From: Pedobacter sp. B4-66
GTDB lineage: Bacteria; Bacteroidota; Bacteroidia; Sphingobacteriales; Sphingobacteriaceae
Assembly (NCBI RefSeq): GCF_018492665.1
Contig: NZ_JAFVME010000003.1
Coordinates: 248,001 to 312,000, forward strand
DNA length: 64,000 nucleotides
Reading direction: 5' to 3'
Shown: positions 54,966 through 63,555 of the stretch, in pieces
Position numbering within the stretch: position 1 is the stretch's first letter
How the letters are laid out: the number at the start of each line of letters is the position of its first letter
The notes under the pieces: generated by a model
The model's input: the letters and a program-made list of their open reading frames with translations, nothing else
Databases searched by the model: none
What the model was told of the DNA's origin: nothing
Made by a program: the position numbers and the translations under genes

Positions 54966-55499
54966 ATGAATACTACTGATTTCAACCACCAACTTAGCCT
55001 TAATCAAGGCGCACTTGAAGCTTTCGCTTTTAAATTCACTCAAGATTATGAGGACGCTAATGATCTGGTTCAGGACACATTGCTTAAAGCAATGCGCTAC
55101 TCCAGAAAATTCAGAGATGGTACAAATTTTAGAGGGTGGTTGTATACTATAATGAAAAACACTTTCATAAATAGTTATAGAAGAGGAGTAAAGACAAGGT
55201 CATTCATTTCTACACACGAAGAAATTCCGGTATCTCAACTGCAAAACAGCGCAACAGGTAATACTGGTGAGAATAAATTCATGATGGAGGATATTCACAA
55301 TGCAATGAAAAAGCTTCAGCCGGAATATTTAACCCCTTTTATTAAATACTTTGAAGGGTTTAAATACCATGAAATATCAGAAATGCTTCATGTTCCCATT
55401 GGTACTGTAAAAACCAGAATACATATGGCAAGAGGTATACTGAAAAAAAATCTTAAAATGTACACCCAAGAATTTGCCGGTAGGAGCTACAATAGCTAG
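54966..55499 (+). CDS. ECF-type RNA polymerase sigma factor
   Basis: The 177-residue protein contains sigma-70 region 2 (YEDANDLVQDTLLKAMRYS, FRGWLYTIMKNTFINSYRR) and region 4 (FEGFKYHEISEMLHVPIGTVKTRIHMARGILKK), the minimal ECF architecture. No anti-sigma factor gene is adjacent, so control of its activity is unknown. Convergent with a small minus-strand gene (4-nt overlap). The TACGT...ACGTA inverted repeat at 54881-54896 lies upstream and might be a regulatory site. Confidence 0.92.
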   Translation: MNTTDFNHQLSLNQGALEAFAFKFTQDYEDANDLVQDTLLKAMRYSRKFRDGTNFRGWLYTIMKNTFINSYRRGVKTRSFISTHEEIPVSQLQNSATGNTGENKFMMEDIHNAMKKLQPEYLTPFIKYFEGFKYHEISEMLHVPIGTVKTRIHMARGILKKNLKMYTQEFAGRSYNS

Positions 55500-55735
55500 G
55501 GATTTTTCTTTAAATAAGTATCAATAGCATTTTCCAGATCCGCATAACCTTCAGGAGGTAAATGTCGCGAACCGGGTTGTTCTATAGTCCATTTCCCGTT
55601 AGCCTTATTAAGCACAATTGGGTCTGGTTCACCTGTAACCATCTCTATCTTAAATTTCTGACAATTATCTGATGAAGTTACAAGTACATCCAGCTCCATA
55701 CTCGCTTTCCTAAATCTAACTGGAAATGTTCTCAT
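55496..55735 (-). CDS. Small hypothetical protein, 79 residues
   Basis: This soluble 79-residue protein has alternating beta-like segments and a C-terminal helix (ADLENAIDTYLKK). I do not recognise a family. It is 12 nt downstream of the lipoprotein gene on the same strand, so it is probably co-transcribed with it. It overlaps the end of the sigma-factor gene by 4 nt, tail-to-tail. Confidence 0.6.
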   Translation of the reverse strand: MRTFPVRFRKASMELDVLVTSSDNCQKFKIEMVTGEPDPIVLNKANGKWTIEQPGSRHLPPEGYADLENAIDTYLKKNP

Positions 55736-55747
55736 GATGATATCCTC

Positions 55748-56383
55748 CTATTGTTTAATTACTCCTTTTTTGATCATATCTTCAAATAAGCGTTTGTTAA
55801 AATCTGTTGCAAGTGCCTGTGGACTTGATGGGTCAAGTGATTTGGTTTGAACCGAGTAAATCAATTTCTCGTTGTCTAAGCTGTAGAAATTAGCCTCAAG
55901 TATAAATTTATTGGTTACTGTATAGTATCCTGGCTCATAAACCCTAGCGTACATGGTATGGTAGTATCCCCAAAAGCGGTATGTTCTAGGCCAATAAGTC
56001 ATAGAACCTGGATTGTAGCTTTTTTCTTTGGTTTTATCTAGCAATGCAATGGTAAATGTACCGTCGTATCCTTTGTTTCTTATTTTCATTAAAGCCTGAG
56101 CTTCACTTAAACCTTCAAAAGCTTTTGGTCCATATTCAGCGAGTGCGGAGCCTGCATTGATACCATGTGCCTGTAGATTTTGTACCGTTACATTCTCAAC
56201 ATTTTCCTTTAGACTCCTATCTTTAGCGCCCATTAAGCCAATTACAAGGACTTTTTTAGATTTATCTATTGTTCCCTGAGGATCAGCCCACGACGAAATG
56301 ATCTTAGTGCTATTACAAGCATTTAACAACATGGCAAACAGGAGAAAGACTGCTATTCTGCCGGGAAACAATATTTTTTTCAT
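55748..56383 (-). CDS. Hypothetical lipoprotein, 211 residues
   Basis: The protein has a lipoprotein signal peptide (FLLFAMLLNAC), giving a lipid anchor, and a body with STKIISSWADP near the mature N-terminus. KVLVIGLMGAKDRSLKENVE follows, a pattern similar to GNA1162/DUF4136-like periplasmic lipoproteins. It contains many Tyr residues in its middle (YWPRTYRFWGYYHTMY). Function is unknown. It likely forms an operon with the 79-residue gene downstream. Confidence 0.7.
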   Translation of the reverse strand: MKKILFPGRIAVFLLFAMLLNACNSTKIISSWADPQGTIDKSKKVLVIGLMGAKDRSLKENVENVTVQNLQAHGINAGSALAEYGPKAFEGLSEAQALMKIRNKGYDGTFTIALLDKTKEKSYNPGSMTYWPRTYRFWGYYHTMYARVYEPGYYTVTNKFILEANFYSLDNEKLIYSVQTKSLDPSSPQALATDFNKRLFEDMIKKGVIKQ

Positions 56384-56487
56384 GATTTATAAGTTTGTGT
56401 ATTAGAATAACAATTTATAATCGATTTGGTTGTAATAATTTACCATGAAATTTTAGCAGAATTTAACTCTGTAAGACAAGGTTAAAA

Positions 56488-56518
56488 TTGAGTAGGAGGA
56501 TTTGATCTTCCTACTCAA
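56488..56518 (-). terminator. Intrinsic terminator after the SOD gene
   Basis: TTGAGTAGGA (56488-56497) pairs with TCCTACTCAA (56509-56518), with four more inner pairs including one G-T wobble and a 3-nt loop. On the minus strand the stem is followed by TTTT, as expected for a terminator of the gene ending at 56528. Confidence 0.75.
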
Positions 56519-56527
56519 ACGGATGTT

Positions 56528-57055
56528 TTACAGTTTAACAATTACACCGCAACCAACTCTGGGTCCTGAATTCCCTGTAGGTTGAGTTGTATAATCATCT
56601 GTTCCGCCATGAACTATAATGCCACGATTGATGATGTCTTTTACGTCATTCTCTTCTATACTCCACCTATCAGTAGTAACCGAAATAGAACCATGTCCTT
56701 TGCTATCCAATTGAATATTTCCGATATCTCCTGAGTGATATGCAGCGGATCCCCATTTGCCATGCGCTTCATTGGTTGGATTCCAGTGGCCATGAGTATT
56801 GTTTCCCATATCGCCACAATCTCCATGTTCATGAAAGTGTACAGCTACGGTACTATCAGCTCTTGCAGGAAAATTAAGTTCCAAATCCATCCTCATCTTT
56901 CCATCTTTTAACTTGTAGAATTTTGCCGTTCCTATTTCCTTGGCATCAGCTGTTGTTGCCAGTTTTGCTTCTGCTACCACAGTTTCATTTGTGGCTGAAC
57001 ATGAAGTGAAGAATGCCATTATTGTGATAACGGCCATTGCTAAATAATTTTTCAT
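56528..57055 (-). CDS. sodC: Cu/Zn superoxide dismutase family lipoprotein
   Basis: I use the ATG at 57055, giving 175 residues, because MKNYLAMAVITIMAFFTSC is a clear lipoprotein signal. The longer frame adds only eight unlikely residues. The mature part has the Cu/Zn SOD motifs VHFHEHGDCGD and HGHWNPTNEAHG, and near the end GPRVGCGVIV with the conserved Arg and Cys. Copper and zinc ligands appear complete. It should detoxify superoxide at the membrane surface of the periplasm or outside. Confidence 0.9.
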   Translation of the reverse strand: MKNYLAMAVITIMAFFTSCSATNETVVAEAKLATTADAKEIGTAKFYKLKDGKMRMDLELNFPARADSTVAVHFHEHGDCGDMGNNTHGHWNPTNEAHGKWGSAAYHSGDIGNIQLDSKGHGSISVTTDRWSIEENDVKDIINRGIIVHGGTDDYTTQPTGNSGPRVGCGVIVKL

Positions 57056-57437
57056 ATTGCTATTTATATTGGTAATCACTATCTAGAACAAAACCTATGG
57101 CTTTAAGTTTTATACCATTTATATATAGTTAATTAATTGAATTAACTTTTGATGTAACCGCATGTACTTGCCAGGGCAAACTCATTAAAATAGTTGCTTA
57201 AACTAATAACTTGTTAATGCATTTAGGCTAAGCTGACTATTATTTCGAGAATGTATAAAGGCTCAAAAAACGACAAATGCGTCATAAAGCGACATAAAGT
57301 CGAAATTGCGACACGGTCCATTTTTATTTTAACCACATTTCATCTATGAGAAAAAGCAATAAAAACAATAGCAACTCTGTACTGGCCGGTAGGTGGCTTT
57401 GGCCCAGCCAGTATTGCAAAATGATGGATATACGGAA

Positions 57438-57484
57438 ATTAAAGGACTGTTATAGGACCAATAACCCTTTAACAGTCCTTTAAT
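57438..57484. repeat. 15-bp perfect inverted repeat (strong hairpin)
   Basis: ATTAAAGGACTGTTA (57438-57452) and TAACAGTCCTTTAAT (57470-57484) are exact reverse complements with a 17-nt loop. There is no U-tract after the right arm. It could be a regulator-binding site, an RNA structure or a mobile-element remnant. Confidence 0.85.
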
Positions 57485-57595
57485 GGACAATTGCCTGTCG
57501 ACCTTTTGACTTAAACTGATTAGAGCAGGTGCAAGCAGGCCCGAAGAAATGGTGATAATACTAAGTGAAATTTTAATGCGTTCACCCTGATGTGC

Positions 57596-57625
57596 TTGCT
57601 AAAACAAAGCAGAATACTATATTTA
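57596..57625 (+). promoter_or_regulatory. Predicted promoter of the M1 peptidase gene
   Basis: TTG (57596-57598), a 19-nt spacer and TATATTTA (57618-57625) fit the Bacteroidota -33/-7 pattern closely. The -7 box is 30 nt before the ATG at 57656. Confidence 0.55.
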
Positions 57626-57655
57626 AAATTTTAATAAAAAGAAGACTACATACCG

Positions 57656-59242
57656 ATGAGAAAATACCTTATAATTTTATTCTTTTGCTTAACCAGTACA
57701 GCTTTTGCCCAGGATAAGTATTGGCAACAACACGTACGTTATAATATTGATGTCTCCCTTAATGACAAAGAGAAATCGCTAAAGGGATTTGAAACGATAG
57801 TTTACAAAAACAATTCACCTTCTGAACTTGACTTTATTTGGTTTCACATATGGCCAAACGCTTATAAGCAGGAATCGACCGCATTGTTCCAACAAATAAA
57901 AAGTGATACATCCCGGGTAAAAAAATTAGAGAATTATACCTACGGGAGTATTGAAGGCCTAAATTTTAAGGTAAATGGCAAAACAGCAGAAACTGAAGCT
58001 CATTCTAATCCTCAATATATTGACATCCTAAAGGTAAAGCTAAAATCGCCTTTAAAACCAGGCGACTCGGTTACTATAACTACTGATTTTAAAGTAAAAT
58101 TACCTTCTTATTTTTCGAGATCTGGTTTTGCTGATGGAGAATTTATGGTTTGTCAATGGTATCCTAAGCCCGCTGTTTTTGACAAAAATGGATGGCATGA
58201 GTTTCCTTATCTTGATATGGGAGAGTTTTATAGTGACTACGCTTCTTTTAACGTAAATATAACTGTTCCTTCAGATTATGTTGTTGGGGCAACCGGAGTA
58301 ATGCAAAATGCAGATGAGCTTGCTTTATATAAAAATATTGGAGCAAAAAATGTGGCCAATAGGACAGGAGAAGCTACAGTTTACAAGCCTATAAGTAAAA
58401 ATGCCACCAAGAAATTAACATATAGAATTGATAGCGTTCCAGACTTTGCATGGTTTGCGGATAAGAATTTTGTGATTCAGTACGATACTGTAAAGCTAGC
58501 ATCAGGTAAAGTAATAGATGCTTTTAATTACTATCACAATAAAAAAGAAACACTTTGGACCAACAGTATCGACTACACAAAAGATGCCGTTAAAAAGTAC
58601 AGCAACTGGATTGGCGAGTATGAATATCCTGTTGTACAGGTGGTAGAAGGCCCAGCTAACAATGCAAGCGGTGGTATGGAATATCCAACCATCACATTAA
58701 TAACCAGTCCTGATGCTAAAAAAGAGGCCTTAGATGGTGTTATTGCTCATGAGATTGGCCACAACTGGTTTATGAGCATGCTTGGAAGTAACGAAAGGCA
58801 ACATACCTGGTTGGACGAAGGTTTAAACACTTATTTCCAGTTCAGATATGAAGCGGAAAAATACCGATCAAATTCAATTTTTGGGGATGCAATTCCCGCT
58901 GAGGTGAAAGCATTACCTGAAAAGGAATTTTTAGCGCGGACTTATAGCGCAATGGCCAGTATTCCAATGAAGTCGGCTATTGAAACCCCTTCTGACAAAT
59001 TTACTTCTTCTGATGATTACAGTATGACCTCCTATGTAAAAACAGCATTGTGGCTTTACATACTTGAGTCTTCAGTGGGTAAAGATAAAATGGATGCCGC
59101 ATTTAGACATTATTTCGATAAATGGAAAAACAAGCATCCACAGCCTGAGGATTTAAAGGCCTCGTTTGAAGAGTCTTTAGGTACAAACCTGGATAAGTAT
59201 TTTGAGCTGCTAAACAAACAAGGTTCCTTTATGGAGCAGTAG
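57656..59242 (+). CDS. M1 family metallopeptidase
   Basis: The 528-residue protein has a signal peptide (ending STAFAQ), an M1-type N-terminal beta domain, and a gluzincin catalytic domain with HEIGH at residues 365-369. The third ligand is in WLDEGLNTYF, 18 residues further. GGMEYPTITL matches the GAMEN-type exopeptidase loop. It should be a periplasmic zinc aminopeptidase. It lacks the long C-terminal helical domain of full M1 aminopeptidases, as is usual for this shorter Bacteroidota type. A clear promoter lies upstream. Confidence 0.9.
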   Translation: MRKYLIILFFCLTSTAFAQDKYWQQHVRYNIDVSLNDKEKSLKGFETIVYKNNSPSELDFIWFHIWPNAYKQESTALFQQIKSDTSRVKKLENYTYGSIEGLNFKVNGKTAETEAHSNPQYIDILKVKLKSPLKPGDSVTITTDFKVKLPSYFSRSGFADGEFMVCQWYPKPAVFDKNGWHEFPYLDMGEFYSDYASFNVNITVPSDYVVGATGVMQNADELALYKNIGAKNVANRTGEATVYKPISKNATKKLTYRIDSVPDFAWFADKNFVIQYDTVKLASGKVIDAFNYYHNKKETLWTNSIDYTKDAVKKYSNWIGEYEYPVVQVVEGPANNASGGMEYPTITLITSPDAKKEALDGVIAHEIGHNWFMSMLGSNERQHTWLDEGLNTYFQFRYEAEKYRSNSIFGDAIPAEVKALPEKEFLARTYSAMASIPMKSAIETPSDKFTSSDDYSMTSYVKTALWLYILESSVGKDKMDAAFRHYFDKWKNKHPQPEDLKASFEESLGTNLDKYFELLNKQGSFMEQ

Positions 59243-59352
59243 TAAGATTATCTTACCGAATTATAAAGGCTATTTACCGACAGTTTTCTGCAACACAGCT
59301 TTTAAGCATTGATGAGCGTTGTTTTACGGAGTAGTTTTGAAGAAAAAAAGCT

Positions 59353-59748
59353 ATGGAAACTCTAAATAACAACAACAGATCAAATCGCCATTTCGGAATG
59401 GGAATCTTTTTACTTGTAATTGGCGCTATCTTTTTATTAAGAAACATTGGCCTTAGTATTCCTTTCTGGGTTTTAAGCTGGCATACGTTTTTCCTGGCTT
59501 TTGGTTTATTAATTGGATACAGGAAAAACTTTAAAGCAGGTGGTTGGGTGTTTTTTGTGATACTTGGTGGTGTATTTACATTAAAAGATCTTATATTTTT
59601 TGATATCTCTCAATATACAACTGCGTTGGTTTTAATTGGAGTGGGGCTTTACATGATATTTAGACCTAAAAAAAGCATACAATTCTGCGACTTTGGACAT
59701 AAAAAAGATACCATCAATTTCGAGAGCACCTTTGAAAGCAAAAAATAA
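59353..59748 (+). CDS. Small membrane protein (DUF5668/LiaF N-terminal-like)
   Basis: The 131-residue protein has three to four hydrophobic segments in residues 15-105 (FGMGIFLLVIGAIFLLRNIG, WVLSWHTFFLAFGLLIG, WVFFVILGGVFTLKDLIFF, TALVLIGVGLYMIF). This is the pattern of DUF5668 or the LiaF transmembrane region. The soluble tail is short. LiaF-like proteins act in envelope-stress sensing in Firmicutes, but no such role is shown here. An intrinsic terminator follows 18 nt after the stop codon. Confidence 0.75.
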   Translation: METLNNNNRSNRHFGMGIFLLVIGAIFLLRNIGLSIPFWVLSWHTFFLAFGLLIGYRKNFKAGGWVFFVILGGVFTLKDLIFFDISQYTTALVLIGVGLYMIFRPKKSIQFCDFGHKKDTINFESTFESKK

Positions 59749-59766
59749 ATAAATCTATCATATAGC

Positions 59767-59806
59767 AAAAGCGGATGTATCAGGTATCATGATCATTCGC
59801 TTTTTT
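59767..59806 (+). terminator. Intrinsic terminator
   Basis: AAAAGCGGATG (59767-59777) pairs with CATTCGCTTTT (59794-59804), with one G-T wobble and a 16-nt loop, and a run of T ends at 59806. It terminates the DUF5668-type gene. Confidence 0.8.
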
Positions 59807-59934
59807 AATTACTCAGCTAAATACATTTTTACAACAAATTGTTATGTGTATGTCACCATTTTTGTTAATAAGATAAATTATCTTTAAGAATAAGGGGCAT
59901 ATAATTATATTGAGCAAATTTTTAACACCTACAA

Positions 59935-60438
59935 ATGATTACAAGAGAGCTTTTAAGCAGGCTATTAATTTTATCACTTGTTTTATTTAACATTGGCTGC
60001 GATCAAGTCACTAAAAGTATTGTAAGAGAAAATGTAGGCTATAACGAGAACATAAAAATTATTAGTGATCATTTTACACTAACAAAAGTTGAGAATTCTG
60101 GTGCATTTTTAAGTTCTGGCGATTGGTTACCTGGCCCGGTTAAGTTTGTATTACTTTCTTTACTACCACTGCTTGTGCTTGGTTATGGTATCTATTTCGT
60201 TATGACTAAAACTGAAATGAGTAAGTTATTTCTCACAGGAATTTGTTTCGTAATTGGAGGAGGGATAGGTAACTTATATGATAGAATATTATACGGATCT
60301 GTTACAGACTTTTTACATATCGACTTTGTAATTTTTCAAACAGGGATATTCAATATAGCAGATGTATCCATCATGATAGGTATGTTTATGATACTAATAC
60401 ACTTGTACTTTAAAAAATCTGAACCGGAGTTAGCTTAA
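59935..60438 (+). CDS. lspA: Lipoprotein signal peptidase LspA
   Basis: The 167-residue inner-membrane protein has four hydrophobic helices and the aspartyl-protease signatures of signal peptidase II. These are CDQVTKSIV, VENSGAFLSSGD, GNLYDRILYGSVTDFLHI with the first catalytic Asp, and FNIADVSIMIG with the second. It cleaves signal peptides of lipidated prolipoproteins. It is not next to ileS as in many bacteria, so it may be a second copy. The MarR gene converges 3 nt after it. Confidence 0.92.
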   Translation: MITRELLSRLLILSLVLFNIGCDQVTKSIVRENVGYNENIKIISDHFTLTKVENSGAFLSSGDWLPGPVKFVLLSLLPLLVLGYGIYFVMTKTEMSKLFLTGICFVIGGGIGNLYDRILYGSVTDFLHIDFVIFQTGIFNIADVSIMIGMFMILIHLYFKKSEPELA

Positions 60439-60441
60439 GTA

Positions 60442-60924
60442 CTATTTAACTGGTGGCGAGATTCTTTTTGCCCTTTCCAAAAAACTTTGTTCTTCTAGTT
60501 TCTGTTCAACTTCAGCAATAGCTTTCATGATGTTGTTTGTGGTATTGGTCACCTCTGTTAAAGCCAAAACCATTATGTCCCATACTGGCTGCATCTGTTC
60601 TAACAACTTTTTACCTTTTTCTGTAAGTAGAATAAGTCTTTTTCGTTCATCCTGCTTGTCCTTTTTTGATCGTATTATCTTTTGTTTTTCTAGTTCTTTT
60701 AACAAGCTAATAGTAGATGGATGTGTGTAGCCAATTTCTGCAGCAAGCTCCACAACACTTAAAACCGGTTTAAAATGTAAGGTGTAAATTACAGGAAACC
60801 ATTTGGGTTCGAAATCTATCTGATGTGCCTTATAAAGTAAAAAACCATCTTTGCGAAGCTGCTCGCTTAAGCGTTGAAGCCTGGTTGATATGGCCAGAAT
60901 TCCTGATTCATTAATTACATTCAT
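60442..60924 (-). CDS. MarR family transcriptional regulator
   Basis: The 160-residue protein has the MarR winged-helix: LSVVELAAEIGYTHPSTISLLKELEKQKII as the HTH and KDKQDERKRLILLTEKGKKLL as the wing. It is second in a two-gene operon, 10 nt after a GNAT acetyltransferase gene. Palindromes in front of that operon are likely autoregulatory operators. The ligand is unknown. Confidence 0.9.
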   Translation of the reverse strand: MNVINESGILAISTRLQRLSEQLRKDGFLLYKAHQIDFEPKWFPVIYTLHFKPVLSVVELAAEIGYTHPSTISLLKELEKQKIIRSKKDKQDERKRLILLTEKGKKLLEQMQPVWDIMVLALTEVTNTTNNIMKAIAEVEQKLEEQSFLERAKRISPPVK

Positions 60925-60934
60925 GAGTTGATAT

Positions 60935-61441
60935 TTAAATGGTTTTATGCTTTAGATCTAAATGGTAAAAAGTATTGTCTGCTTTCATTCTTGGAAAATA
61001 GGATGGAAGATCCTCCATGTCGATTTTTAGGAAACCATTTCTTTCATAAAACCTACAGGCAGCTTTAAGTATATCTACCGTTCCAAGGTATATATCAGTA
61101 ATGCCTTTTTGTTTACAATAATCAATTAATGATTCAAGTAAATTTTGGGCAATATTTAGTTCTTTACCTCTAAAAGCTTTTTTAACAAACATCTTTCTGA
61201 TCACACCGGTATTGTGTCCAACATTAATTAATGCTATCGTACCTACTAATTCTTCGTTGCTTAAAGCGCCCCAGAAACCACCACCATCTTTATGGTAATT
61301 TGTTTCTATATCTAAAAGATCTGGCTGTCCTTCAAGTGTGATTGGTACTCCAAATTCGATTTGTTGAATTGGAAGGATAATGTCTATAATTCGCGCACAG
61401 TAGTTGTTGTAAATTGGTTCTATTAATATTGAAGCACTCAT
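60935..61441 (-). CDS. GNAT family N-acetyltransferase
   Basis: The 168-residue protein has GNAT motif A (IRKMFVKKAFRGKELNIAQNLLESLIDYC) with the acetyl-CoA pyrophosphate loop in a slightly degenerate form, and motif B (AACRFYERNGFLKID). The N-terminal region (GGGFWGALSNEELVGTIAL) fits as well. The acceptor is unknown. Fusion or pairing of GNAT with MarR is common, and here the MarR gene follows by 10 nt. Confidence 0.87.
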   Translation of the reverse strand: MSASILIEPIYNNYCARIIDIILPIQQIEFGVPITLEGQPDLLDIETNYHKDGGGFWGALSNEELVGTIALINVGHNTGVIRKMFVKKAFRGKELNIAQNLLESLIDYCKQKGITDIYLGTVDILKAACRFYERNGFLKIDMEDLPSYFPRMKADNTFYHLDLKHKTI

Positions 61442-61458
61442 ATATTCTTATTTATGTT

Positions 61459-61500
61459 CTAAAGTACGTAGTTGACTACATATATTTATATATAAATATA
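61459..61500 (-). promoter_or_regulatory. GNAT-MarR operon promoter with two palindromes
   Basis: On the minus strand TACTTTAG (61459-61466) resembles a -7 box. GTAGTTGACTAC (61468-61479) is a 12-bp palindrome with a 2-nt centre. The 20 bp at 61481-61500 are a perfect AT-only palindrome. Both overlap or flank the promoter, as expected for MarR autoregulation. Confidence 0.5.
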
Positions 61501-61564
61501 TAATGTGAGATTTTCATGATAATACAGGATTCTGTTACTGATAGATAAATGAGACTAAATGCCG

Positions 61565-62059
61565 TTAGCTATTAAGCATTGGCTTAAAATCTGGATCTTT
61601 ACCTCTAAGATCGAGGCCGCCTTCATAAATAGATTTTAAATTAATCAGATAGAATGACCATCCATTATGACATCCCAAGCGAATATGTTGCTTGCTATTA
61701 TCATCCGTAGGGATATTTTTCTGTGTAAGTTCAACGAGAACGTAGTCCTTTTGAACTGATAACTTTACATCAACAAGGCATTCGCCTTCAAAGGTAAACT
61801 GAATAAAGTCTAAACCATTAGCCTCAGTGATCTTGCCCGTTGCTACATCATCATATAGGTGCCAGATCCACTTATAGCTATAACCCTTCTTAACTTGCTC
61901 ATCTTTATTTATCTTATTTCCTTCGGCATCGGTAAATGTTGCGTCTTTTAAAAACCATCTTTCTATTTCAGCACTCTTTGTCCAGGAGTTATAAATATCA
62001 CTTAAACTTGCTTTTACTAAAATTTTTAATGTAAATGAGGTCCAATCAAAGTTTTTCAT
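61565..62059 (-). CDS. SRPBCC (START/AHSA1-like) domain protein
   Basis: The 164-residue protein fits the AHSA1/SRPBCC fold. The N-terminal FTLKILVKASLSDIYNSWTKSAEIERWF leads into a beta-grasp with FTFEGECLVDVKLSVQKDYV and a long C-terminal helix (HNGWSFYLINLKSIYEGG). It binds an unknown hydrophobic ligand. It has no operon partner on the same strand: the GNAT gene start is 123 nt away. Confidence 0.85.
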   Translation of the reverse strand: MKNFDWTSFTLKILVKASLSDIYNSWTKSAEIERWFLKDATFTDAEGNKINKDEQVKKGYSYKWIWHLYDDVATGKITEANGLDFIQFTFEGECLVDVKLSVQKDYVLVELTQKNIPTDDNSKQHIRLGCHNGWSFYLINLKSIYEGGLDLRGKDPDFKPMLNS

Positions 62060-62171
62060 TGTAGTGTTTTTAGGTTACTCAAAGTTAAGTTCTGTTATAC
62101 TAATTATAGTAGGCAATAACGGCCAAAATAAGGTGGTATTTAAGCCAAAGTATTTTAAGTCTCCTTAAGTC

Positions 62172-63545
62172 CTATTTAATATAAACGGTTTTAATGTTAA
62201 CGAATTCTCTAATTCCAAACACTCCCAATTCACGACCATACCCAGATTGGTTGATACCGCCAAAGGGCAATCTGGGATCAGACTTAACAAAAGAATTTAC
62301 GAAGCAAGAGCCAGCATTTAGTTTCGTTTTTGCTATCTCTTCCCCTAAAGATCCATCTTCAGTAAATACGGCGGCACCAAGACCAAATGGTGTATCATTA
62401 GCTATTCTTATGGCATCATCAGTATTCTTTGCTGAAATAACTAAAGCAACCGGCCCAAAAATTTCCTCTTGATAAGCAGGCATGCCTTTTTTAATGCCTG
62501 TTAAAATAGTAGGAGTATAAAAAGCATGCCGGCCTTTAAAACGGGGGATTTCTCCACCAAGGATACATTTAGCACCAGCTTTAATGTTCTCCTGTACTTG
62601 CAAATGCAACTCATCCCGAAGATCTGATCTCGACATAGGACCTAGATTAGTACGTTCATCAAAAGGATCACCCGTTGTACGGGCTTCCATTTTTGCTTTA
62701 AATAACCTTACAAACTCTTTCTCTACTCCCTTTACAACAATGAATCTTTTAGCGGCAATGCAGCTTTGACCATTATTTATAAGCCGGCTTTGAGCACAGA
62801 TATCTGCTGCTTGCTCTAAATCGGCGTCTTCTAAAACAATGTAAGGATCACTACCTCCAAGCTCCAGTACGCTTTTCTTTAGGAGCTGTGCCGCTTGTTG
62901 TGCTACTTGAACACCTGCTTCAGTACTTCCTGTTAAAGTGACAGCCTTTATAAACGGATGAGCAATCACTTCTTTAACAACTTTGCTGTTGATTAAAAGA
63001 ACTTGAAAAATATTTTCGGGGAAACCTGCATCTCTGATGATCTGTTCGATGCTTAATGCACAACCACTCACATTGGAGGCGTGTTTTAGCAAACCGCAAT
63101 TGCCAGCCATAAGGGCAGGAGCAAGGAACCTAAATAGTTGCCAATAAGGAAAATTCCAGGGCATTACCGCAAGAACAAGCCCTAATGGCCTAAAACTCAC
63201 GTAACTTTTGGATGCTTCAGTTTTAATCAGTTCATCTTTTAAAAATTCTTCTCCATTATCTGCATAATAGTTACAAACTGATGCACACTTTTCAATTTCA
63301 GCTATACCATCTTTAATAGGTTTCCCCATTTCGATAGCCATTAATGCTGCAAGTTTTTCCTTACGTTTTATAAGTAATTCTGATACTTTAGTTAACAAAG
63401 AAGCTCTTTCAGAAAAACTTGTAGTTTGCCATTGTAACCAGGCATCGTGTGTTGTTTCAATCTTTTTATTAATCTGTTTTAAGGTATGCTCCTTATAGTT
63501 TTTAATTATTTTTCCGTTAACCGGATTAATTGATTGAATACTCAT
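62172..63545 (-). CDS. NAD(P)-dependent aldehyde dehydrogenase (succinate-semialdehyde type)
   Basis: I use the ATG at 63545 (MSIQSINPVNGKIIK), giving 457 residues, because the longer frame runs into the preceding DinB gene and has no family support. Catalytic Cys262 lies in NNGQSCIAAKRF, the Glu in LELGGSDPY and the PWNFPYW motif in the N-terminal half. This matches the short SSADH/GabD-like group. It could oxidise succinic semialdehyde or another aldehyde. The DinB gene lies 10 nt upstream, so co-transcription is likely. Confidence 0.88.
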   Translation of the reverse strand: MSIQSINPVNGKIIKNYKEHTLKQINKKIETTHDAWLQWQTTSFSERASLLTKVSELLIKRKEKLAALMAIEMGKPIKDGIAEIEKCASVCNYYADNGEEFLKDELIKTEASKSYVSFRPLGLVLAVMPWNFPYWQLFRFLAPALMAGNCGLLKHASNVSGCALSIEQIIRDAGFPENIFQVLLINSKVVKEVIAHPFIKAVTLTGSTEAGVQVAQQAAQLLKKSVLELGGSDPYIVLEDADLEQAADICAQSRLINNGQSCIAAKRFIVVKGVEKEFVRLFKAKMEARTTGDPFDERTNLGPMSRSDLRDELHLQVQENIKAGAKCILGGEIPRFKGRHAFYTPTILTGIKKGMPAYQEEIFGPVALVISAKNTDDAIRIANDTPFGLGAAVFTEDGSLGEEIAKTKLNAGSCFVNSFVKSDPRLPFGGINQSGYGRELGVFGIREFVNIKTVYIK

Positions 63546-63555
63546 AATAATTAAT

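Larger units (their letters stand above)
57056..57655. other. 600-nt gene-poor stretch
   Basis: No convincing protein gene lies here. It contains the promoter side of the SOD gene, a 15-bp perfect hairpin (57438-57484), a short 45-codon frame (57346-57483) that ends inside the hairpin, and a good promoter for the peptidase gene at 57596-57625. The 57240-57315 part repeats GCGACA/GTCG-like words. Confidence 0.65.

Noticed and set aside
57346..57483. 45-codon open frame starting MRKSNKNN
   Set aside because: Atypical composition, no family match and its stop lies inside a perfect hairpin; kept only as an observation, not called as a gene.
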